A stretch of DNA of 18,172 bases from Desulfobulbaceae bacterium. GTDB taxonomy: Bacteria; Desulfobacterota; Desulfobulbia; Desulfobulbales; SURF-16. Position 1 is the stretch's first letter, and every line of letters begins with the position of its first letter. Location of the stretch: NCBI GenBank assembly GCA_023230525.1, contig JALNXE010000089.1:1-18172 (forward strand), read 5' to 3'. This document shows positions 1 through 6,257 of this stretch, in pieces. Under the pieces are notes generated by a model, which had not been told where the DNA came from, made no database searches, and worked only from the letters and a program-made list of their open reading frames with translations. Position numbers and translations under genes: made by a program.

Positions 1-121
1 ATTATAATTTAACAGAAAACATCACCAGAATCAAGCATTTTAATGAAAATACAACAAGTTGATTATGTTTGATCAACGTAATTTGTCAGAACGAGTTGCG
101 TTAAGTCCGACAGACTCCTAG
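1..121 (+). mobile_element. Right end of a probable IS1182-like insertion sequence (partial)
   Basis: Bases 101-118 read TTAAGTCCGACAGACTCC, followed by CTAG at 118-121. From memory this resembles the terminal inverted repeat of IS1182-type elements, which often insert at and duplicate CTAG. The bases to its left are AT-rich, unlike the neighbouring genes, and carry a frame open from the window edge to a stop at 60-62. That fits a transposase tail followed by a short non-coding terminus. The opposite end and the transposase body lie outside the window, so the family call is an inference. A hairpin with arms 58-63 and 72-77 (GTTGAT/ATCAAC) lies between the stop and the terminus. Confidence 0.42.
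3..62 (+). CDS. C-terminal tail of a possible transposase, 5' truncated by window edge
   Basis: This frame is open from the first bases of the window to a TGA at 60-62 and encodes 19 residues beginning YNLTENITRI. A Tyr-Asn-Leu followed by basic residues near the C-terminus is common in DDE transposases, and an IS-like terminus follows 38 bases later. The stretch is too short to identify by itself. The call rests on the adjacent terminal-repeat-like motif and is weak. Confidence 0.25.
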   Translation, partial: YNLTENITRIKHFNENTTS

Positions 122-201
122 CCGATGCCGCTGTGCATACTTTACCGAAGCCCAGGAGATTATTGAACCTGGCTGAAAGTCGATGGTAATCACAAAAAAT
201 A

Positions 202-363
202 TTACTTGGTGGCTTCGTGGACCTTTTCCTTGGCCGAATCCAAGGTCTTGTCAATATCCTTGCCGGCCTTTTCCGCGGGCCCTTCCTCGCTGCAGGCAAC
301 CAGGGCCATGGTCAGGGAAAGCAAAGCGCCGATCATGATCATTTTTTTAAAAAATGATTTCAT
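202..363 (-). CDS. Small secreted lipoprotein, 53 aa
   Basis: ATG at 363-361 on the minus strand is preceded by AAGGAG (376-371), seven bases from the start, which is a clear ribosome binding site. The product has a Lys-rich N-terminus (MKSFFKK), a hydrophobic stretch at about residues 8-22 and a lipobox LVAC with the lipidated Cys at residue 24. The mature part is only about 30 residues, highly charged and probably one amphipathic helix (KDIDKTLDSAKEKVHEATK). It should be anchored in the periplasm as a lipoprotein. Size and layout recall entericidin-like and other tiny envelope-stress lipoproteins, but I see no diagnostic family motif. It stands alone, with the large palindrome at 405-487 between it and the response regulator upstream. 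Confidence 0.8.
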   Translation of the reverse strand: MKSFFKKMIMIGALLSLTMALVACSEEGPAEKAGKDIDKTLDSAKEKVHEATK

Positions 364-370
364 AGCAGTT

Positions 371-376
371 CTCCTT
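371..376 (-). promoter_or_regulatory. Ribosome binding site of the small lipoprotein
   Basis: The minus strand reads AAGGAG seven bases before the ATG at 363. This strong Shine-Dalgarno match is the main evidence that the 53-codon frame is translated. Confidence 0.75.
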
Positions 377-397
377 GGGGAATGAATGAATTAAATT

Positions 398-487
398 AAA
401 AAAATCACCACAGCGAGCACAGAGCCACAGAGTTAACCAACTGTAACAAATGATATTTCCCTGTGATCTCCGGGTGCTCTGAGGTGA
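398..487 (-). repeat. Large imperfect palindrome, possible terminator or dispersed repeat
   Basis: The left arm starts TCACCACAGCGAGCACAGAG at 405. The right arm, read on the opposite strand from 487, starts TCACCTCAGAGCACCCGGAG. The arms match over most of about 28 bases with a few mismatches and offsets, and enclose a loop of roughly 25 bases that includes GTTAAC. Seven A residues (398-404) flank the left arm and seven more follow the right arm. Read on the minus strand, the hairpin is followed by seven T, so it could terminate the response regulator transcript. CACAGAG-type palindromes of this kind recur between genes in many proteobacterial genomes, so it may be one copy of a dispersed family. 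Confidence 0.55.
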
Positions 488-570
488 AAAAAATCTTTTT
501 CAAATTTCTAAATCCTTACTCCTGAATGCCAACGAGGCCCAGGTTTGGGAAATCTCTTCGCTCCGGCAGG

Positions 571-1152
571 TCACTCACCAGTGGCCCGGGAGGCATCCTC
601 AAGTTGCCGGGCACACTTCACACAGTAAGCGCGCCGTATTTCCACCCCGGTTTTGCGGCGTAGATACTGTTCCAGGCTGACCCACTCCCCTTCCCCGGGC
701 TCTTTGCCGGCATCATCTCTGATCTTTTTGCACACCGCGCAAACCGGCAGAATATTTTCAAAATATCTTACCTTCTTGCGCAGCTCCTCCTTTTTCAGGG
801 CACGCTGGACCCGGAGCAGCAGTTCATCCATATCGCAGGGCTTCACCAGATAATCATCCGCCCCCAGGCGCAGGGCGTCGATGGCCGAGGCAAGATCCGC
901 GTAGCCGGTGATCAGACAGACCGCCATATCCGGACTGATCTGTTTGGCACCTTTCAGCAGGTCGATGCCGCTCATGCCGTCCATGAGCAGATCGCTGAGC
1001 AGCAGATTGTAGGAACCATGCTGCAGCTTGGCCAGCCCCTCCTCGCCGCTTTCGGCCGTGTCCACTTCATAGCCTTGATTCCCGAGGCCCCAGCTCAGGG
1101 TTCTCAGAATAATTTTCTCGTCGTCAACCACAAGAATTCTTTTCTTCTGCAT
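571..1152 (-). CDS. Response regulator with C-terminal Cys-x2-Cys tail
   Basis: Residues 5-122 form a receiver domain: acidic pair D10-D11, phosphoacceptor D54 in LLSDLLMDG, Thr82 and Lys104 in LVKPCD. After a helical linker (116-134) comes LPVCAVCKKIRDD (Cys138, Cys141) and later YCVKCARQLE (Cys177, Cys180). This is a variant of the short tail seen on many deltaproteobacterial receiver and PAS proteins, and it could form a small metal-binding knuckle; its role is unknown. The usual residues just before the second Cys pair (typically FSHGICPEC) are IRRAYCVKC here, and the spacer has a Gly/Glu-rich insertion. There is no DNA-binding output domain, so it probably acts through protein contact. 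The start lacks a strong ribosome binding site. It lies 102 bases downstream of the methyltransferase fusion on the same strand. No histidine kinase is adjacent. Confidence 0.9.
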   Translation of the reverse strand: MQKKRILVVDDEKIILRTLSWGLGNQGYEVDTAESGEEGLAKLQHGSYNLLLSDLLMDGMSGIDLLKGAKQISPDMAVCLITGYADLASAIDALRLGADDYLVKPCDMDELLLRVQRALKKEELRKKVRYFENILPVCAVCKKIRDDAGKEPGEGEWVSLEQYLRRKTGVEIRRAYCVKCARQLEDASRATGE

Positions 1153-1189
1153 TCGTTTCCGCCGGGAAAAGAAAAGTTTACTGGCAATT

Positions 1190-1216
1190 GCAGCGGGCCA
1201 GGGTCTGCCCCGCTGC
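1190..1216 (-). other. Intergenic hairpin between methyltransferase fusion and response regulator
   Basis: GCAGCGGG (1190-1197) and CCCGCTGC (1209-1216) are perfect complementary 8-base arms around an 11-base loop. On the minus strand no T-run follows immediately; a T-rich stretch begins about a dozen bases later. It could be a weak terminator or a processing/stability hairpin. A REP-like string, GTTACGCTACGCTGAC, lies beside it at 1223-1238. Confidence 0.4.
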
Positions 1217-1254
1217 CCAAGGGTTACGCTACGCTGACAGGGGCAGGGCTTCCA

Positions 1255-3147
1255 TCATCTGACCGCGGCCCGGCCGCTTCCCTGCCAGCCGGCCTGTCTG
1301 ATCTGTTTGACAAATCTTTCGGCAATCTCCCACTTGTTCAAAGGACTGATCAGATACAGACCATCGACAAAGGGGGCAAGATCAGCCACCAGTTTTTCCG
1401 TGAACTCCATGGCTGCCTTGCGCTGGTCGGCGACATCCTCGTAACTCCACAGTTTCTTGCGGACCTCCGCCGGAATGGATATGCCGGGCACCTCATTATG
1501 GAGAAAATCGGCGTTACGGGCGGAGATCAAAGGGAAAATTCCAGGAAAGATCAGCACATTGAGGTGGCTGGTCTGCTCCACCATGGCCTCCACCTCATTT
1601 TTGGTAAAAAGGGGCTGGGTCATGACAAAATTGGCTCCCTGGGCTACCTTGCGTTCAAGCCGGGAAATCTGCAGGGTCGGATTGGCATGGTTGAAGCTGA
1701 AGGCGGCGCCGATGGAAAAGCTGGTGGGCAATTTGATCGAGCGTCCGGCCATGTTCAGCCCCTGGTTGAACTGACTGATCATGCGGATCAGGCCAAGGGA
1801 ATTGACATCAAAGACACCGCTGACGCCGGGCTGATCCGTCAGGCTCGCCGAATCACCGGTCACGGCCAGAATGGCCTCAATCCCCAGGATATGGGCGGCC
1901 ATGATATGGGACTGCAGGCCAAGGGCATTCTGGTCCCGGCAGGTCTGATGCATCACCACCTGGATCCCGGCCTCCTCGCGGATGCGATGGGCCAGGGCGA
2001 TATTGCCGGCCCGCAGGATGGCCAGCGGATTCTCGCCCAGGGTGACGGCATCCACTCCGCTGGCGGCCAGCGAACGGGCCCCGACCAGCACGTTATCAAT
2101 ATCAAGATGGGTGGGCGGGTCAAGCTCAACCAGCACGGGCAGTCTGCCCGGCTGCAGGCTGTCGAGGAAACCGCCCCGGCCGCTCTTTTTCATGGCCGCA
2201 GGCGTCGCAGCGGCGGTTTCCTGGGGAGAGGCGGAAACCGTGACTGAGCCCAGCCCTTTTTTATGCCGGAGCTTCAGGGTTTTCCGGAACTCATGGATAT
2301 GGGCCGGGGTGGTGCCGCAGCAGCCGCCGATGAGGCGCACCCCCATTTTCAGCATCTCCGCCGCCCGCCTGGCCATATAGGCCGGCTGGGCAGGATAGAC
2401 CATGCGATGGCCCATGACCTCGGGCAGGCCGGCATTGGGAAAGGCCGAAAGCGGCACATGCTCTTCCGCCAGGGGCAGGAGATGGCCAATGGCCGTTGAC
2501 ATGGCGTCCACCCCCCGGCCGCAGTTGGTGCCCACCACCATGGCCCCGGCCGACAGGGCGGCCCTGGCGCAGGTCAGCGCATCGATCCCTCCGGCCGTCC
2601 TGCCCTGGGAGGGGTAAACCATCTGGGCGACAATGGGCAGGCCGTTGCCCGCCTGCAGGGCGGTCTCAATGGCCAGCAGTATCTCTTCCAGGTGAGTGAA
2701 AGTTTCAAGAATCAGCAGATCCACTCCGCCTTCCACCAGGGCGCTGATCTGCGCGGCAAAGGACGCCCTGATATCGTCATGGGTGATCTCGCCGGAAATC
2801 ATGGGGAATTCCACCCCGGTGGGTCCCACCGAGCCCGCCACATACACCTCATGGCCGGCGGCCTTGACCGCCAGCCGGGCTCCGGCCAGATTGATTTCGC
2901 CAACCTGCTCTTCCTTGCCCGCCTTCTGCAGTTTGAAGCTATTGGCCCCGAAGGTGTTTGTTTCAATCAGCTGACTGCCGGCCCGGATATATTCCTCATG
3001 CACCGAATAGATCAACTCGGGATTCTTCAGATTCAGCAGATCGATATTTCTGCCGAAATCAATTCCCTTTTCATAGAGGTAAGTGCCGAAGGCCCCGTCC
3101 CCCAGGATGACATGTTCCTTAATATAATCAGCAAATTTAATTTTCAT
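1255..3147 (-). CDS. Bifunctional homocysteine S-methyltransferase / methylenetetrahydrofolate reductase
   Basis: The 630-residue protein is a two-enzyme fusion of the YitJ type. Residues 1-293 are a homocysteine S-methyltransferase barrel with the Zn-binding Cys set: Cys209 in GTNCGRG and Cys276-Cys277 in GGCCGTTPAHI. A flexible Ala/Ser/Lys-rich linker spans about 295-332. Residues 335-616 are a MetF-like barrel, with Glu341 in VELDPP, HQTCRDQN at 400-407, LAVTGD at 427-432 and TQPLF at 510-514. It should reduce methylene-THF to methyl-THF and contribute to methionine synthesis in the cytoplasm; the methyl donor of the first domain is not certain. I chose the ATG at 3147 because alignment to the family begins at MKIKFADYIK. 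An upstream in-frame start at 3243 would add 32 unconserved residues and has no ribosome binding site. No SAM or SAH riboswitch is evident upstream. Confidence 0.92.
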   Translation of the reverse strand: MKIKFADYIKEHVILGDGAFGTYLYEKGIDFGRNIDLLNLKNPELIYSVHEEYIRAGSQLIETNTFGANSFKLQKAGKEEQVGEINLAGARLAVKAAGHEVYVAGSVGPTGVEFPMISGEITHDDIRASFAAQISALVEGGVDLLILETFTHLEEILLAIETALQAGNGLPIVAQMVYPSQGRTAGGIDALTCARAALSAGAMVVGTNCGRGVDAMSTAIGHLLPLAEEHVPLSAFPNAGLPEVMGHRMVYPAQPAYMARRAAEMLKMGVRLIGGCCGTTPAHIHEFRKTLKLRHKKGLGSVTVSASPQETAAATPAAMKKSGRGGFLDSLQPGRLPVLVELDPPTHLDIDNVLVGARSLAASGVDAVTLGENPLAILRAGNIALAHRIREEAGIQVVMHQTCRDQNALGLQSHIMAAHILGIEAILAVTGDSASLTDQPGVSGVFDVNSLGLIRMISQFNQGLNMAGRSIKLPTSFSIGAAFSFNHANPTLQISRLERKVAQGANFVMTQPLFTKNEVEAMVEQTSHLNVLIFPGIFPLISARNADFLHNEVPGISIPAEVRKKLWSYEDVADQRKAAMEFTEKLVADLAPFVDGLYLISPLNKWEIAERFVKQIRQAGWQGSGRAAVR

Positions 3148-3260
3148 CGGCAGCTCAGAATTGATGGCCTCGTATGGATACCCTTGTGGGTGAAAACAGC
3201 TCGATTGCCGGCCAGGGGCGATAACTCTCTGATTTATCGTCACGGAAAGCCGGAGCCAAG

Positions 3261-3300
3261 ACTTTTCACGAAGCCATCAAAATTTAATGATGGTGACCAT
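3261..3300. repeat. Inverted-repeat element in the divergent intergenic region
   Basis: CCATCA (3274-3279) and TGATGG (3288-3293) form a 6-base inverted repeat around AAATTTAA, and an overlapping palindrome ATGGTGACCAT sits at 3290-3300. The adjoining ACTTTTCACGAAGCCATCAA (3261-3280) resembles a GACTTTTTACGAAGCCATC-like string that I recall as a dispersed intergenic repeat in deltaproteobacteria. It may equally be a regulator site for the methyltransferase fusion or the CBS gene. Confidence 0.35.
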
Positions 3301-3409
3301 TTTTCCAATGTATGCCCCACTTTAACAGAGAATAGAGCCGGAGTAAATAAAAGCCAACAGAAACATCGCGGAGATACTGGCCGCTGCTCCCTAAAAATAA
3401 AAATTCTCT

Positions 3410-3439
3410 CTCTTTCCATTAAGCAAGAAAGAGTATAAT
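3410..3439 (+). promoter_or_regulatory. Candidate sigma-70 promoter with embedded inverted repeat, CBS-AmrS operon
   Basis: A perfect TATAAT lies at 3434-3439, 52 bases before the CBS start codon. The -35 region at the expected spacing (3411-3416, TCTTTC) is poor. A perfect inverted repeat, CTCTTTC (3410-3416) and GAAAGAG (3427-3433) with a 10-base loop, fills the space from -35 to the edge of the -10. A weak -35 plus a dyad in the spacer suggests a regulator-controlled promoter; the regulator is not identifiable here. Confidence 0.5.
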
Positions 3440-3480
3440 ATTTGTTAAAAATGAATAAAGAACGGACAAATTGACGAATG

Positions 3481-3488
3481 GGGAGGGG
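3481..3488 (+). promoter_or_regulatory. Ribosome binding site deciding the CBS gene start
   Basis: GGGAGGGG precedes the ATG at 3492 with about five bases of spacing. It supports this start over the TTG at 3471. Confidence 0.7.
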
Positions 3489-3491
3489 ATC

Positions 3492-3941
3492 ATGACTGTC
3501 GGAGAATTCTGTAACAGGGAAGTCGTCGTGGCTGAACGCAATACAACGATTGTCGAGGCCGCAAAACTGATGCGTCAATACCATGTGGGAGATCTGGTGG
3601 TGGTTGACCGGAGCAGCGCAATGACGATTCCGGTGGGCATTATCACCGACCGGGACATCGTGGTGGAGATCATTGCCAATGAGATCAGCCTGGACGCGGC
3701 ATGCGCCGCCGACGTCATGAGTTTCGGGGTGATAACCGCCGGAGTGCATGACGGCATCCTGGATACCCTGCAGAAGATGAGGGCCAAGGGCATCCGGCGC
3801 CTGCCGGTGGTTAACGATGAGGGCGGACTTGAAGGAATCCTGGCCATTGACGACGTTCTGGAAGTTCTCTCCGAAGAGCTGTCATTGCTTGCCAAAGCGG
3901 CAATCCGCGGCCAGGAGCTGGAAAAAAAACTGAGACCATAG
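3492..3941 (+). CDS. CBS-domain pair protein
   Basis: The 149-residue cytoplasmic protein consists of two CBS motifs: about residues 4-62 (ending GIITDRDIVVEI) and about 73-130 (RRLPVVNDEGGLEGILAIDDVLEVL), then a short charged tail. Tandem CBS pairs (Bateman modules) commonly bind adenine nucleotides or SAM and act as energy or metabolite sensors. No catalytic domain is attached. The ATG at 3492 is chosen because GGGAGGGG (3481-3488) sits just before it; a TTG seven codons upstream would place that site inside the gene. The AmrS-like gene begins 12 bases after the stop, so the two are almost surely co-transcribed and may work together. Confidence 0.88.
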   Translation: MTVGEFCNREVVVAERNTTIVEAAKLMRQYHVGDLVVVDRSSAMTIPVGIITDRDIVVEIIANEISLDAACAADVMSFGVITAGVHDGILDTLQKMRAKGIRRLPVVNDEGGLEGILAIDDVLEVLSEELSLLAKAAIRGQELEKKLRP

Positions 3942-3953
3942 GGAGAGAGGACC

Positions 3954-4967
3954 ATGAAGAAAGCCCTTTTTTATCGCATCGATGAGGATAACCAGGTGAT
4001 CTGCGATCTCTGCAATCACCATTGCCACATCAAAGAAGGCGGACGGGGTATCTGCGGCGTCAGGGAGAATCAGCATGGCACCCTGTACAGCCTGGTCTAC
4101 GGCAGACTGGTATCGCAAAACATTGATCCCATCGAAAAAAAACCGATGTTTCATTTTCTGCCCGGCTCCTCCTCCTATTCCATTGCCACCGTGGGCTGCA
4201 ACTTCCGCTGCCTGCACTGCCAGAATTACCAGATTTCCCAGTATCCCCGCATGCAGAAAGGGGCGATCATTGGCCAGCCGGTCACCGCCAAAGATGTTGT
4301 CGAGGATGCCGCGGAACAGGCCTGCCAAAGCATCAGCTATACCTACGTGGAGCCCACCATCTTCTATGAATTCGCCTATGATTGCTGCGTGCTGGCCCGC
4401 GAGAGGGGCCTCAGAAACGTCTTTGTCAGCAACGGCTACATGTCACCGGAGGTCACCCGTCATCTGGCGCCGGTGCTGGACGGCATCAACATCGACGTCA
4501 AGGGCTTTAACGATGGTTTTTACCAAAAGGTGTGCAAGGCCCGGCTGCAGCCGGTGCTGGACAATGTGCGCCTCATGCGCGAACTGGGCGTCTGGGTGGA
4601 GGTGACCACCCTGATCATTCCGGGTCTGAACGATTCCTCCCAGGAACTGCGAGACATTGCCCGCTTCCTCAAAAGCGTGGATCCTGCCATGCCCTGGCAC
4701 GTGACCGCCTTCTACCCGACCTATCAGATGATGGACCGGGACCGCACCCCGGCCGCCACCCTGCGCAAGGCCAGGAAAATCGGCCTGGATGAGGGGCTGC
4801 GTTTTGTCTATGAGGGCAATATCCCCGGAGAAGGGGGAGAAAACACCTATTGCCCCTCCTGCCGCATGGAACTGATCACCCGCTTCGGCTTCAGCATCAG
4901 GAAGAACAACCTGACCGACGGGCAATGCCCGGCCTGCAAAGCAAAAATAGAGGGGATCTGGAAGTAG
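3954..4967 (+). CDS. amrS: AmrS-like radical SAM protein (AmmeMemoRadiSam family)
   Basis: The 337-residue protein has the radical SAM cluster motif CNFRCLHC (Cys82, Cys86, Cys89), preceded by a Cys-rich N-terminal module CDLCNHHC...GICGVR (Cys17, 20, 24, 34). This layout matches the AmrS branch of pyruvate-formate-lyase activating enzyme relatives. Further family signs are EPTIFYEF (133-140), NIDVKGF (179-185) and the HVTAFYPTYQM stretch (249-259). A C-terminal Cys-x2-Cys pair set (Cys300/303 and Cys325/328) forms a probable zinc ribbon. It should bind a 4Fe-4S cluster and cleave SAM; the substrate is not established from sequence. The family is named for its link with Memo and AMMECR1 proteins, but neither is in this window. 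GGGAGAGAGG precedes the ATG, 12 bases after the CBS gene. Confidence 0.88.
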   Translation: MKKALFYRIDEDNQVICDLCNHHCHIKEGGRGICGVRENQHGTLYSLVYGRLVSQNIDPIEKKPMFHFLPGSSSYSIATVGCNFRCLHCQNYQISQYPRMQKGAIIGQPVTAKDVVEDAAEQACQSISYTYVEPTIFYEFAYDCCVLARERGLRNVFVSNGYMSPEVTRHLAPVLDGINIDVKGFNDGFYQKVCKARLQPVLDNVRLMRELGVWVEVTTLIIPGLNDSSQELRDIARFLKSVDPAMPWHVTAFYPTYQMMDRDRTPAATLRKARKIGLDEGLRFVYEGNIPGEGGENTYCPSCRMELITRFGFSIRKNNLTDGQCPACKAKIEGIWK

Positions 4968-5010
4968 ACAACCCCCAGTCCCCTCTCTTGCCGGACTCGT
5001 AAAAGTGGTG

Positions 5011-5050
5011 AAAAAAGACCGTCAAGCGCGGGTTTGACCCGCACCGGTCA
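5011..5050 (-). terminator. Rho-independent terminator of the CsgG-SH3 lipoprotein, overlapping its stop codon
   Basis: Outer arms GACCG (5017-5021) and CGGTC (5045-5049) enclose inner arms GCGGGT (5028-5033) and ACCCGC (5037-5042) with a 3-base loop. On the minus strand the hairpin is followed directly by TTTTTT (complement of 5011-5016). The stop codon (5050-5048) lies inside the stem. Read on the plus strand there is no T-run, so it serves only the lipoprotein gene. A second dyad, CACCGGT/ACCGGTG (5042-5048 and 5055-5061), overlaps the end of the coding region. Confidence 0.8.
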
Positions 5051-6070
5051 ATGCACCGGTGAGGTCAGCCAGCCAGCAGTCCACCCTTCCTTGCCGTCCT
5101 GGGCCCTGACCCTGATCCATTTGTCCTGTTTTTCCAGCACGGATAAACGGTCGCCTCCCTTGGCGGAAAAGACAACGGAGAAATTTTCTCCGGGGCCGCT
5201 GCGGATATTCAGGGATTCAGGCACGACAACCACCATTCCGCCGGAAGAGGCTCCGGCCGGGGCCTGGTAGGATGTTGCCGGAGCAGGGGCGGGAGCGGCA
5301 ACCGGCTGCGCCCCGTAATGATAATAGGACTGCGGGGTCTTGCTGACGATGAAATCCACCGCCTTCTGGATGCAGATCCGCAGCGCCTTTTCCGTCGGGG
5401 TGTTCTTCCAGCCGGAAAGACCGCCGACCAGGGCGCCGGAACTGCCATAGCCGCCCAACAGGCCGCCGAGATTGACGTCGGTTGCCTCGCCTTCAACACT
5501 GGTGGCGGCAAGAACCCGGGAGGTTTTCGAATCGATGATGCGCATGTCGATGGCCATATGGGCCTTTTGAAAACCGCCCAGCAGACCGCCGATCACCCCG
5601 GCCGCGCCGCCGCCCAGGCCGCCGCTGGCCCCGGATGCGGCACCTTCAAACTCCGTCACCGCGGCAACAACCATCAGTTCCGCGCCCTCGATCTGGCCGA
5701 TCTCGGCGGCGGTATCCGCCCGTACCCGGCCCGAGGCCCCCAGGTCCTGTTCGGTCAGCACATCTTCCAGGGCCGCCCGCTCCAAAACAATGAAGCGATT
5801 GGTGTTGAACAGGGCGGTGGTCAGCTGATCAGCCATGCCGTCACCGATGCTGCCGGTCCACCAGCCTTTACCCGTTTTATCCTTGAAACGGGCCACGGCG
5901 ATCCTGGCCTGCGGCCCGTTATAGGCCTGGGCCTGGGCCTGGGCTATGTCCGGACCACCCTGTCCGGATGTAACCGTGGCATTGGTGCCGGGGGTTACAC
6001 AACCGGCCAGCGAGAGCATAGACACAAGAAAAACAAGACACCCTGCCAAACTGAGCTGCAATTTCATCAT
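5048..6070 (-). CDS. CsgG-family lipoprotein with C-terminal SH3b domain
   Basis: The 340-residue protein has a signal peptide with lipobox LAGC and lipidated Cys24. Residues about 54-245 resemble the CsgG/curli-assembly fold: ARIAVARFKDKTG, GDGMADQLTTALFNTNRFIVLERAALEDVL, GAELMVVAAVTEFEG, then a Gly-rich segment (147-166), DMRIIDSKTSRVL and a C-terminal helix ending KAVDFIVSKT. A Pro/Ala-rich linker (257-275) leads to an SH3b domain (about 278-336, with ESLNIRSGPGENFSVV and the KWIRVRAQDGKEGWTAGWL end), a module that often binds peptidoglycan or other wall material. It is probably periplasmic and attached to a membrane. Whether it forms a pore like CsgG is unknown. GAGG seven bases before the first of two tandem ATGs supports the start. 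It is divergent from the Ser/Thr kinase. Confidence 0.88.
   Translation of the reverse strand: MMKLQLSLAGCLVFLVSMLSLAGCVTPGTNATVTSGQGGPDIAQAQAQAYNGPQARIAVARFKDKTGKGWWTGSIGDGMADQLTTALFNTNRFIVLERAALEDVLTEQDLGASGRVRADTAAEIGQIEGAELMVVAAVTEFEGAASGASGGLGGGAAGVIGGLLGGFQKAHMAIDMRIIDSKTSRVLAATSVEGEATDVNLGGLLGGYGSSGALVGGLSGWKNTPTEKALRICIQKAVDFIVSKTPQSYYHYGAQPVAAPAPAPATSYQAPAGASSGGMVVVVPESLNIRSGPGENFSVVFSAKGGDRLSVLEKQDKWIRVRAQDGKEGWTAGWLTSPVH
5924..5944 (-). repeat. In-frame hexamer tandem repeat in the CsgG-SH3 gene
   Basis: GGCCTG occurs three times in tandem at 5924-5941, followed by GGC. It encodes the AQAQAQA stretch just after the lipidated N-terminus (residues 43-49). Gain or loss of units would change tether length without breaking the frame. 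Confidence 0.6.
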
Positions 6071-6180
6071 CTGGCTACCTCACAAAAAAAAGAAAAAAGA
6101 ACATCACCTAAAAAACACTCGGAATTCATAAAACATTTCGCTTTATTTTTCTATTAATTTGCTTCATTTGTAAAGGATTT

Positions 6181-6201
6181 TACCAGCAGATCTGGTATAA
6201 T
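6181..6201 (+). promoter_or_regulatory. Candidate extended -10 promoter of the kinase with overlapping dyad
   Basis: TGGTATAAT at 6193-6201 is an extended -10 element (TG one base before a perfect TATAAT), which explains the lack of a good -35. A perfect dyad TACCAG (6181-6186) and CTGGTA (6192-6197) overlaps it, so a bound protein would block polymerase. The start codon of the kinase is 57 bases further on. The 6071-6257 gap also holds the unassigned promoter of the divergent lipoprotein. Confidence 0.5.
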
Positions 6202-6257
6202 TTTTTTCTGACGTGGTGCGGTTGTGCGGATATCTTTTCACCTAAAGGGAACGGCAA

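Noticed and set aside
58..77. GTTGAT/ATCAAC hairpin as terminator of the small lipoprotein
   Set aside because: It is over 120 bases past the stop, probably inside the IS end, and the following sequence is only weakly T-rich.
63..299. 78-codon minus-strand frame near the left edge
   Set aside because: It overlaps the small lipoprotein gene in another frame and crosses the putative IS terminus. The Arg/Pro-rich product has no motif.
1018..2247. 409-codon plus-strand frame opposite the methyltransferase fusion
   Set aside because: It is antisense to a gene with clear catalytic motifs, and its Gly/His/Gln-rich product is typical of a GC-rich shadow frame.
3148..3300. SAM or SAH riboswitch upstream of the methionine gene
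   Set aside because: I looked for conserved core strings of these classes on the minus strand and found none. Only short dyads are present.
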